Of a DNA stretch of 64,000 nucleotides, positions 11,601-23,600 are shown piece by piece. Position numbers and translations under genes: made by a program. The stretch's first letter is position 1. Every line of letters starts with the position of its first letter. The notes below the pieces were generated by a model. It did not search any database, was not told where the DNA came from, and saw only the letters and a program-made list of their open reading frames with translations. The stretch spans positions 15,210,012 through 15,274,011 of the forward strand of contig NC_092665.1 in the NCBI RefSeq assembly GCF_032118995.1, read 5' to 3'. The stretch comes from Asterias amurensis (Eukaryota; Echinodermata; Asteroidea; Forcipulatida; Asteriidae).

Positions 11601-14600
11601 CCAAAGCATTCCATGCTTCTTTGTTCTTCATGGCTTCCTGAACCTCGTGGATTCTCTTTAGACAAGCTAAACTCTCATCCAGTAGGAATGTAGTGTCGTT
11701 CATCAGCATGTTGATAAAACGTACAAACTCAGACTGCGTTCTGGTCACCGGAAAACAGCAAAATAAAAAGGTTTTTAATAAGGTTAAAGGTTTGACCAGT
11801 GTTCTCCCTTAAAGCCATTGGACCCTTTCGGTACAGAAAAAAAAAAAAAAAATCACAGATTTACAAATAACTTTCAGGGTTTACAGAAGGTAGTGGTGAA
11901 ATACTTCTCTTGAAATATTAGTCCATGAAATGTTTTGCTTTTTGAGAAAACAGTAAAACAATATCAATTCTCGTTAACGAGAATTACGGATTGATTTTAA
12001 ACACATGCCATGACACGGCGAAACGCGCGGATACAAGGGTGGGTTTTCCCGTTATTTTCTCCCGACTCCGATGACGGATTGAGCCCAAATTTTCACAGGT
12101 TTGTTATTTGATATAGAAGTTGTGATACACGAAGTGTGGGCCTTGGACAACACTGTTTACCGAAAGGGTCCAATGGCTTTAAAGGGAAGGTATACAATTG
12201 GTAATCACTTTGAAATTAATAGTAATAAAAACCTTTTGTCAGAAGCCTTCAGCAGCATTTGATTGTAAAAAGCATTTTAAGAAACATTTCAATTTAAAAT
12301 AATGTAGTCAGGTACAAGTATACCAGTTTTTATGTCCTAAAGTTTTGATCTTAGAAGCGTTACCCCATAAATGGGTACCTGTGAGAGCAGAGATGGCTGT
12401 TGTGATTGACTACTGCTTGGTGTGCTACAAACTTTGCAGCTTATAGGACAGGGTGTAAACTCCCCAGGGAGCTGAGATGGTTTGAGATAATGAAATAAAT
12501 GGCCCAGTGACGAGGGGTCCAATGCTAATAATGCACCACTTGTGTCAAAATTGGTGGATACCAGTCCTAGAATTATGTCCGATATTACTTTTTACTTACG
12601 TGCTGAATCTGACCATGGCATTTTGATGCATAGGAAGTCGCCATAGCGATTTGAAGATAATACTAATGTGGTAGCGAATGCTAAATTTGTCGTAGAACTC
12701 GCTGCTCGCACCGGTCTGCTCAACATCTGAAAAAGGGCGTAGAGAAAGATTTGATGATTAAGAAGTATTTTAATCATTGTACAAATCATTGTACAAATCG
12801 CAGTTATGAGTTCGGCTTTCCAATGAAAAAGAGGGACAATGGGTACTGGAATACATGCTCAAAACCTCCCTTTTTCCATGGTGCAATTCCCTATACCAGA
12901 CGTTTGTTCTTTTGCTGTACAAACAAGGATTACAAGAGATCGAAAGGCTGCCACCACTAAGTATCAATATATTTGGCATCTAGAGGCTTGTATGAGGGTC
13001 CAGCATACCATGGGGCATTACATCGATTGGATTGGATAAGAATGTGAACTTTACCAAAGAGTTTTTTTCAGAACCTACCTGTATAGAAAGTCATAAGAGA
13101 GGGAACCAAGTGATTCAAAGCTAGTCGATGTAGCTGGATGGCTTCGTAAATCTTTGCCGTCTTCGCCTGAACTGCTGGACTCAGGACAAATACAACCTGA
13201 AAACAGAGTTACACTAAACTATCAACACTCGCATTGTACAATTCCATTGGAAAATCTCAAAGTTTATGGAAAACTTTTGAAAGGGCACCAAGGCCAAGAC
13301 CGGGGGCAACGGAGGCAATGTGCTCAGTGTAATTCCAGGCATGCAATGTCCTAAACAATTCTTACCAGAAACTGTTAACTACAACTCAATCGAAACTTAA
13401 GAGCTATGTTCAAAATATTTTGCAAATCTCATCAGATAAAAAACCTAAGCAGAAACATCTTGTTAAGTCTGAGCCAGAGCTGGAGTCTGCAGCTCTGGGC
13501 CCAATTTAATAGAGCTGCTTAAGCACAAACTATAGCTAAGCACAACCAAATTATGCTTAGCACATTAAGGTTACCACCCCAAATACCATGCCACACAGTC
13601 AAATTGTGACTGGTATCCCTTCTGATGTCTGCTTAGCAAAAACTTTTCAGCATCATTTTCTGCTTAAGCAGCTCTATGAAATTGAGCCCTGTAGAAAAAG
13701 GTACATACAATCTTATGCACAATGAGAGAAGATCCTTGTGTAGTATAAAGACGGTCTTACCTCTACTAGCTTAGCGACGAGGTACGGGTTACGGATACAG
13801 TGGGCAGAGCAGATGATGGTCACGATGAATTGAACCATGTCTTGTTGGGCAGTGTCTTCAAGAGCTTGTGGGCAGTGTCTGAAAAAGAGAGAGGGCGAGA
13901 GGGTGAGAGAGAGAGAGAGAGAGAGAATAATGAGCACTTAATCAGAGGGCAGGTCCACTGAGACCTTTTGTCGATGGGGGCACAAGTCATTTGTCAGGGG
14001 TGCTGGGCTGCCACTTGGGGTGATGGCATTTGACAAACTTTGCCATGATGCCTGGCGATGGCTGTGTGGTAAATCGCATCAGACTCACACTCTGGTGTTT
14101 TGGGTTCGAGTCTCTGCCGTGACCCTCCAGCAAGACACTAAACCATTTTTGCTTCTGAGTATACAGTGCTAACACACATCGGTGTATATGGTTAAAACCA
14201 AAATGAACATTCTTTATCCCCGATGCAAATTAAACATCTATTAAAACTATTATTGCTTTCGTTCTTCAGACCATGTGTCTTGTGTAATGGAAGTTTTAGG
14301 TTTTAGCACATACCACGAATAATGAAAATGTCAGTTGATCACACCCAGTCAAAAATTAAAGAAAAATCAACAAGAATTTAAACAATACGAGTTAAAGAAA
14401 ATTGAGCTTGGGGTAAACTGATAGTCTTGAAGAAAGTTGAAGCAATCCAGAATGGTATTTTGAATTGGCTTGAAACTTACTGCACAGTAAATAAGATGAA
14501 TTCAGCGATATCTTCGATGTAGTGTTCTGGTAGAGTGGCAAATTCCATGGGCACTTCCTTCGGCAGAGGTAGACTTATTCTTCTAACAAAACAAAAACCC

Positions 14601-17600
14601 AACAAAGATAACATTATCAAACCCAAAACAACAAATGTCTGATAATAAAACATGCTAAGCACATACCCTTAGCTCCTATGCATACACTCTGTGGGCATTC
14701 CCTGGTTCTGTGATTTAAGGCCCAGTGACCAGGGGTAATAATTTGAAGGGCTTTGGAACATCCTTTGAGAGTGAAAAAGCGCGATATAAAAACTTAATAT
14801 TACTATTACTATTATTATTATTACTCCTTTGGATGGGACGTAAAGCCGTTGGTCCCATGTGTTGTGTAACGCATGTAAAAGAACCCAGTGCACTTATCGA
14901 AAAGAGAAGGGGTTTGCCCCGATGTTCCTGGCTGTGGCTGCTGTATGCGCCGTAGCACCTTGTGAACACTTATAAGGTGCTAACTAATTGGGTCTCAAAA
15001 TTCATCACTGCAATAACCTATCTTTCTGAAAGTTTATAGTATATACTCAGCGCCTTGAGTACCTTGTTTGTTAGATACGTGCGCTATACCAGACTTCGTT
15101 GTTATTATTATTACTCTTCAAAACTTTAAAAATTACTGAGTGGACAGGTGTAAGTATACATAGTGTTTCAAGTGCGAAACACTGGATTAGTTTGAGTGTT
15201 TTCATCAAATAGACGGGATTGCACATGACGTCATTGACGGCCATCTTTTATGACAAACAATAGAAATGTGCCGCAAGTACACACTGCGCATGACTCTCAG
15301 CATATGATAGCGTGACATGACGTCATTGACGGCCATCTTTTATGACAAACAATAGAAATGTGCCGCAAGTACACACTGCGCATGACTCTCAGCATATGAT
15401 AGCGTGACATGACGTCATTAAGCCATCTTTTATGACAAACAATAGAAATGTGCCGCAAGTACACACTGCGCATGACTCTCAGCATATGATAGCGTGACAT
15501 GACGTCATTGACGGCCATCTTTTATGACAAACAATAGAAATGTGCCGCAAGTACGCACTGCGCATGACTCTCAGCCAATGATAGCGTTTCACGTGTGCAT
15601 GTTTCATCAATGGAAGCGGCAAACACAAGGGGGTCTATCGTTGGGACGAGGGACACTTACTCTTGGTCCTTTGGCTTGAGCATCATCAGAAGAAGGGACA
15701 TGACCGAGCCGTAGAATTGGAAGCAATTCCTGAGGAGTGTCTCGTCAAGGAGGCCTGCATCGCCACACATCTTGGCTTTATCAAGTTTCTGTAGTAATCA
15801 GAAAATAAATTAAATAGATTACATTGCAGTTTGGGGTCGGTCAAAGTATTGCAAGACCCTTGTGAACAACACCATCCCCAATCACAAAAAACTAATAGTG
15901 TATATGAAGAAATTGTTGAGAAGAAAACAAAGTTAGCTGTTGCAAACTGCTGACCAATCAAAAGGAAAACACCTTTTACCTTTATCTGTGACTTCCATTT
16001 ATCAAGGAGCTGTCGGTTACGTCTCTCGTTGGGCGTGCCCTTCCACTGCTCTTCCTGTCCTTGCATCTCCTCTACCATGCGGGCAAGCTCTCTCATCCCC
16101 CGGATACGCCGGGTGAAGTGACGACACGCCGGCATCAGGGCTAGGTGCTGGCAGTGCAACGTCAGGAAGTAACATTGGGTCGGGAACTTGGGATCAGCCC
16201 AAGACGTTGGAGGTTTTTCTGGAGACGATATCATTTATAATATTTGAAAATACAATCCACCAAGAAGAGTTTGTCCTAAGGAGGTTATGCAGAACTCTCT
16301 TAAAGGTATGGTTATAGATAGGTGAGTACTACAAAAGTTAGGTGAGGTTTGCGGAAGCACCATTTGAAAACCATCTCCTGAAGACGATCGGAGCAAACTG
16401 ATCGAAATGTTGCCGTCACCTTGCTTAAAGACACTGGACACTATTGGTAATTGTCAAAGACTAGTCTTCACAGTTGGTGTATTAACAAACCTGTGAAAAT
16501 TTGAGCTCATATTATTGAAAGAAAAAAACACCCTGTCGCACCATGGTCACTCGAAGTTGTGTGCTTTCAGATGCTTGATTTCGAGACCTCAAATTTGAGG
16601 TCTCGAAATCAAATTCGTGGAAAATTACTTCTTTCTCGAAAACTACGTCACTTCAGAGGGGGCTGTTTTTCACAATGTTTTGTACTATCAACCTCTCCCC
16701 ATTACTCGTATTCAAGAAAGGTTTTTATGATAATAGTTATTTTGAGTAATTACCAATAGTGTCCACTGCCTTTAACATGGAACGTCAAATCTTTACAAAA
16801 ACACTGTGATAGTTTTTTTCGCATTTTTAGACTTACTGGTTTGCTCCACCCATTCAGTAGCCTCTTGTGATGTTGCTTTTAGTCTGGTGTCATTGGCGAT
16901 GTCAATAAGGGATTTAGGATGATGAGGGTACATCACATCAATCTGGTGAAGTAAAAAGGGAACAAGACATCATGAAATTGTAATGACTTTTGGAATGCGA
17001 GTCAGGGAATAAAAGCCATTTTTGATTTTGCAAAAGGCACTTGCTTTTGGCCGGTCGTGCTTACCATATCTAGAGTGATTTTGGTGCTGAGTTTCTGTAA
17101 AATGACCAGGAGATTCAGCATGGATCCATCGCCGGCAACGAGACTTTCATCCACCTGATCAAAACAAATAATTGTTATTATTATTATCAATATTATGATT
17201 TGTTTTGGGCAATAAAACACATACAAAACACAAACGTTTACAAATCAAAAGCCATGGACATATGCCCAGAGTTCCAAAAGTTTACCAAAAAAAAAACGGT
17301 AGCCCCCTTACCTGCATCTGTGCTCTTTTCTGATTCCGTTTTATGACGGTTGCAAAATACGTCACCATCGCCTCTCGACTGTCGGAGTTAACGAGGATGC
17401 TGTGCACAATGTCATGTAGCTCTTTCTAAAGATGAAAACAGATAAAAAGTCGGAGGATTAGAAATATCAACATTAAATCCCGAGATGAATTATCTCCTGG
17501 CCTCGCTCAATGAACTCTTCACAATCCAACAGAGCCCGATTTCATAATTACCTAACGCCATCATCAAAACAATCGTGGTTGTGCTATTTTTGCAGTCGGA

Positions 17601-20600
17601 GTGTAGCGCGTATATTTGGTGATGTGAGGTTTACATGCTTACCTTAAAGGCAGTGGACACTATTGGTAATTACTCAAAATAATTATTAGCATAAAACCTT
17701 ATTTGGTAACAAGTAATGGGGAGAGGTTGATAGTGTAAAACATTGTGAGAAACGGCTCCCTCTGAAGTGCGGAGTTTTGAGAAAGAAGTAATTTTCCACA
17801 AATTTGATTTCGAGACCTCAGATTTAGAATTTGAGGTCTCGAAATCAAGCATCTGAAAGCGCAAAACTTTGTGTGACAAGGGAATTTTTTTCTTTCATTA
17901 ATATCTTGCAACTTTGACGATCAATTGAGCTCAAGTTTTCACAGGTTTGTCATTTTATGCATATGTTGAGACACACAAAGTGAGTAGACTGGTCTTTGAC
18001 AACAACAGTGTCCAGTGTCTTTTAAGTTTTACGTGCAATTTGACTCTCAAACCAGAAGGCCGAGCTGACAACAGCCAAGTGTGGCTTTTGTGTTAATTCT
18101 CACAGTTTGGGTTCTCAGGTTCAATGTCATTAGATTTTGTGAGTCAGGATGGAAACAAATCTAAAGAATTTAAGTGACTGATATCACCAAGTATCTGCTG
18201 TAAACTAAGAATTTGACTTAGGATGTTTTTGTACAAGATCGAATCAATGCATGAGATCGCCTTACGTGTAACTGTCTACTTACCCTGACATAGTGTAGAT
18301 GGTGTTGTAAACTTTCATTGAGCAGTCGAATGTCGTCCTGTGTCAACATCGGCCCAGAGAAATATTTCTCGACAACTTTTGTCTGAAAAAAATTGAATCA
18401 TTTCCAAAAAAGTTCAAAAGTGACATCAATGATTCCGTCCAAAAACGCAGAAATAAAGTTTCAAATTTTAACTCTTTAGGAAAGAAAAAAAAATTTAATA
18501 AGTGTCGTAAACTTACATTATCTTCAGCAAAGACGGAGAGTGACAGGAAGGCTCCTAAAAGAGAGAGTTTTTCAACTTCTCTGCCGGCAGCGCCGGTGAT
18601 GGGGTCTGGTAACCACTCCGGTAAGGACGTAATCTGTAAATACAATAGGAGTATTATCAACTATGGGGTTGTCTAGAGCACCAGACTCGAGTTCTGGTGT
18701 TGTCAGAATTATGGGTCCAGTTCCAGATCATGGCTATCTATTTTTCTAGTTTTTTTGTACACTTGATTATGTTTCCTCTGGTTACGTATATCTAATAATG
18801 ACACAAATGCTGTGTAAAAACTATGCATTATTATTTTACAAAAAGTTGTTAAACATTTCTTAATAAATTTCTTTTGAATGGGTGCATACTTACAAGCTTG
18901 CATATAGGTTTGGAGTTTCCTAATTTGATTTTGCACAACTCGTTCATTGCCTGTGGGTAGATGGAAAGAAAAACAGGTCGTTATACTTGCTACTTGTAAA
19001 TAAGTACCTGTGAGGGCAAAGATGGTTCTTGTGATTGATTTAGCTTAGTGCAAAACATATTTGGCAGCACAGGCTGTATACTCCCTAGGGAGCTGAGATA
19101 GCTTAAGGAATGAAACAAATGGCCCAATGACCACAGCGAGGTAATACTGTTTGAAGTGCAGTGATTATTCTTTAAAAAAGTCTTCCAGTTTGAACCTAAT
19201 TATTTTGTTCATTTACTCACAGTTAACGATGCTTTGTACTTGTCATTGTCTAGGGAGCATCTCTGTATCTCCTGAACAAGACCAACCAACACTGGGGTAA
19301 ATATCTGTAAACAAACGAAAGTAAACAAGTAAACACCTTAATAAATATCATAATAATAACAGTCATTTATTAGCACCTCTTCCGTAGGATGCAAAGTGCT
19401 GTATGCTTCGAAGATTTAATATTATCTAATGTGGTTTTGAATGCATGATGAACTATGGAAGTCTGCTACATGAGATTACACATTACACAGTCAACCCTCC
19501 TACTGCCTGGCCATTCAGTATCACCCACTTTGGTTTGGAATTACAGAAAAACTGCAATGGTAACTGAATCTACACAGTACAGAGGAGTTAACCCTCCTAC
19601 TATTTGACCATTTAACACAACAACATGTGCTGGATGCATCTACACAGTATGTAAGAAATTGTTTGAAACCCACTGAAAAACAATTATATTTCTTTTTCTC
19701 TCCCAAGTAACGGAGTGGTTAAACATCCAACAAATAAAAAACAATAAGAATCTGGGTGTCTCCTACTCCATAGGGTGGAAGGTGGTCGGGAGGGGGGGGG
19801 GGTAGGGGGCTTACCAATCCAAAACTGGATGCATCTTCGTGAGTGGCTGCAACCAGGTCTCTAAGGAAGCTCGTGGGAAGAGAGTGAGCTAGAAGATGCG
19901 GCAAAAGCATGGACGGAGCATTCCTGCAATGAAACAAAAAAACAACAACATCCAAGTCACAATTGTGTCCTTGAGCAAAAACCAGATTGTTCGCATCTTG
20001 TAAATGACAATAATTTTATCACAGCATGCAAAAGTAAAGGCCCGGTCCCACTGCAACGATAACAAGAACGATAACGATAACGACGCAAAGAGAACGCGTC
20101 CCATTGGCTGAATGTTCTCTGTTCGTTGTGATCGTTATCGTTCTCGTTATCGCTGCAGTGTGATTAACTCCTTAAGTCGAGGTACGTCCTGTAGCTTAAG
20201 GTTGGGTCCGAAACATTGACTTCTGCTACAGCTATAGCTAGATGGCAGATGCACTGATCTAGCTGAATCTGTAGCCAAACTTGCCATTTTGGACACGACC
20301 TTAGATCTCAAGGGTGTTTCTCAGAATCCTTGCTGTTCCCAAAAGCGCTGCCTTCTGTAACAGATCTACCCTAACATTTGTCCCTATTATTACTCTTATT
20401 ATTCAAGTTCTACAAAGTAATAATGCTTAGACAGGTCATTATATATTGTAAATTCCTACCCTGGTTGTGTGAAGGCTCCCTGTAAGACTAACGCTGCGTG
20501 GTAAACACACTGTGACCTGGCAGAAGAGACTAGCCTCTTGAACTGTGTCTGACTGTAACGCTGTAAAAACCACACAGACAAAAATAACACAAAGATTAGT

Positions 20601-23600
20601 CATTTAACTTGACACACTGTGACCTTGCAATTCAAGCCGAGAACAGAAACTGCAATGACCTTTTCGAACACAGTGTTTACTTTTCAGAGGCCGGTGCACT
20701 TTTTCCCATGCTGTAGTTTCAAAATTTGTGAATATTTGTTTGGATTATGTCAGGAGTTTTTCGTATGTGGTTATTTTTGCTTTTTTATTTGGCAAATTGG
20801 ACGAAGAGCTGATGACCAGTCTAATGTTTACCTTGGGCGAGGCACGCTCTTCGGCCATGACACGCCTGTAAGACTGGAGTAGATATGACAACATCTCTGA
20901 TTCAGGATTCTCTGGTTCCCTGCCACACTGGTCCCCAGCACTACTGGGCTGTGGAGACGGCTGCTGTGATGAACTGTGGAAAAAAAAAACACCAACGTTT
21001 TACCTTACTAGGGTGTCATTGCCAATGTTGTCAAAATGCATGTAAAGTTTTGGTGGGCCTCTAACTGGGCACGCATTGCCCCATAAAAGCATACTGCACA
21101 GTCTCTCGAAAGAAATCTGGCTACCAAAATGGCGGAACCAAGATCTATCCTGTAATGATTTCAGGTGATCTGCGCCCAGACAGAAGAATTTCATGAAATA
21201 TGCTAGAGTTTCAAAAACATTTTTATAAAAAAAAAAAAAAAAAAAAATGATTTTTTTATTTTTTTTATTTAGTTATTTATTTATTTCATTTTTTCGGGTG
21301 AGGGTTATAAAAAAAAACAGATTTCCTTTTAAAAAACATGACATCCCTGTGTTAGGTAGGTACCTTTGTGGAGAGTGGCCCCCTGTGGATGCTGCTGACA
21401 CTGTAGATGAGCTTGCGGAGAGATTCGCAAACGGGTTACCGGTGCACGCATGTTGCGTTAGCACCTCCATCATCACTTGACCAATCAGGTCCTCTGTATT
21501 GGAAAACACTTTGCGAGAAGAGAAATTAGGGAAGAACGCTTTTAGTACATTGTTGTAGAACAAGTAAACACCACAACATTCTTACACTTGATCTTTGAGA
21601 TTCCGGGCATCCAAACAATTATATAATATTTACTGTGTTCAATCTGATAAGCAAAGTATAGACTCACACGTGCCTTTCCAGTCTGCAAAATCCAGTCAAA
21701 ATCGTGCCAAAAACACGTTCAGAAGATTTGACTCCCAAAATGGAAATTGTAAATGCAAATTGTTCAAAGGTGCGTTCCACTTTGTGTAAGGGGGGGGGAG
21801 GGGCCTATAGAAATCAATAGACCCCCAGCATAACATGAAACCCTGCAGGTACGCTGAGGTCTCTCGCGTGTTTCTACGCACAACCAGCTATTGCCCAATG
21901 ATCCGCCTCCTTTTCGCCTCAGGGATGGGGCTTTTTGAGACATCATATGAAAGGGGTCTAAAATCTAAGAAGAAGCAATGTTTCACCTTGTTCAGGCTCT
22001 TCGGCGAACTCAGTGGCCAGCCCGGCCAAGTACACAACGTCTCTTCCTTGTTCTTTCCACGATACGCGAAAGATGCGAGACACCATCTGTAAGAGATCGG
22101 CTTCACTCAGTGTCTTCTGGGAAGGTTCCTGGTGAACGGAATCCGGATTAAACTTATTACAGGATTAACAGATAAACTTATTCCAGAAATATTTGAACAC
22201 CTAAGTTTCCTTGCAACCACAAAGAGATAGAAATTTGCATTGGAAAAACAAAGAACATATTTTTTTTCTTTTTTTACCCGAAAATCATAGGCATATTACT
22301 CGGGTCGGATTCGAATAAGCCTTTGATTTCAATCATAGAGCTCGGAGACTGAGTAAACAGTGCTATTAACACACATCGATGTATTAAATAAATGTCTTGA
22401 AATAAAAATAAAATGAAATGAATCAAAAATAATTATGTTAAAAAAAAGCACTAAAAGGCAGTGGACACTATTGGTAACTACTCAAAATAGCATAAAACCT
22501 TTCTTGGTAACGAGTAATGGGGGAGGTTGATAAAATAAAACATTGTGAGAAACGGCTCCCTCTGATGAAGTAGCATAGTTTTTGAGAAAGAAGTCTTTTT
22601 TCTACGAATTTGATTTTGAGACCTCAGATTTAGAATTTGAGGTCTCAAAATCAAGCATATAAAAGCACATAACTTCGTGTGACAGGGGAGTTTTTTATTT
22701 CATTATTATCTCGCAACTTTGACGACCGATTGAGCTCAAATTTTCACTAGTTTGTTATTTTATGCATATGTTGAGATACAGCAAGTGAGAAGACTGGTCT
22801 TTGACAATTACCGACAGTGTCCAGTGTCTTTAAGTCTCAATTGTACAGTCTACTTTTTTTATTTTTAATCTTACCTTTTCAGCAGACAATTTCTTTACTT
22901 TCTTGTCCGTTTCTTCCAGCTCCGGGTTCTCGATCCCTGAGTCCACGTCCATCTGGGATTGGCTTCTTTCAGGAAAAACACAGGAGAAAAAGGAGGTGAT
23001 TTTTCCAATCATATTTGTATTCTGTTTTGTTTTTTGCTCCTGGAATAAAAATCTAACAACACAAAATCGTTTCACTCCTGGTCAGTGATGAATGTTGTCT
23101 TTAAATGTCGAATAAGACACACAAGAGTCCAACTAGCGACGACGTTTTCCTGCGCTGACCAAAAGTATATATTCACTTCCTTAAACAGAACTAGTAGCCG
23201 GCGCTATTAAAAATTGTTTAGAAATGAGTATCTGCCAGACAGCAAAGTCAGTAGATTACGGTAGACTGCAAAGCTCTCCAAGTTGGGATAAGAAGTATGG
23301 GACAATCTGACCATCACAGTTGTCAGGTCTTCCAACTGTATCGCAGTTTCAAACTAAAGAATCACTGACGACAACTCAATTATTCTAGCCCGTATGATCT
23401 CAACCATTTCCTGGTTGCTCTCACGGAGAAACAAAACCTAGTTTATTGGAAAACAGAATTCTGATAAGGATAACTTTGAAAAATATGATCGCTTGATTTC
23501 TGTTTTACTTTTATTTCACCCATGGGTATCAAATCCCTGGCGACCATATGAGGTACTTGTTTACTGTTTGTGGTCAGAACCAATATCAACAGAAACAAAA

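Noticed and set aside
15297..15518. Minus-strand ORF with repeated peptide
   Set aside because: It is simply the 92-bp tandem repeat read in one frame.
15223..15588. Possible CRISPR array (regular ~92-bp repeats)
   Set aside because: The units are contiguous tandem copies without distinct spacers, in a eukaryotic intron.
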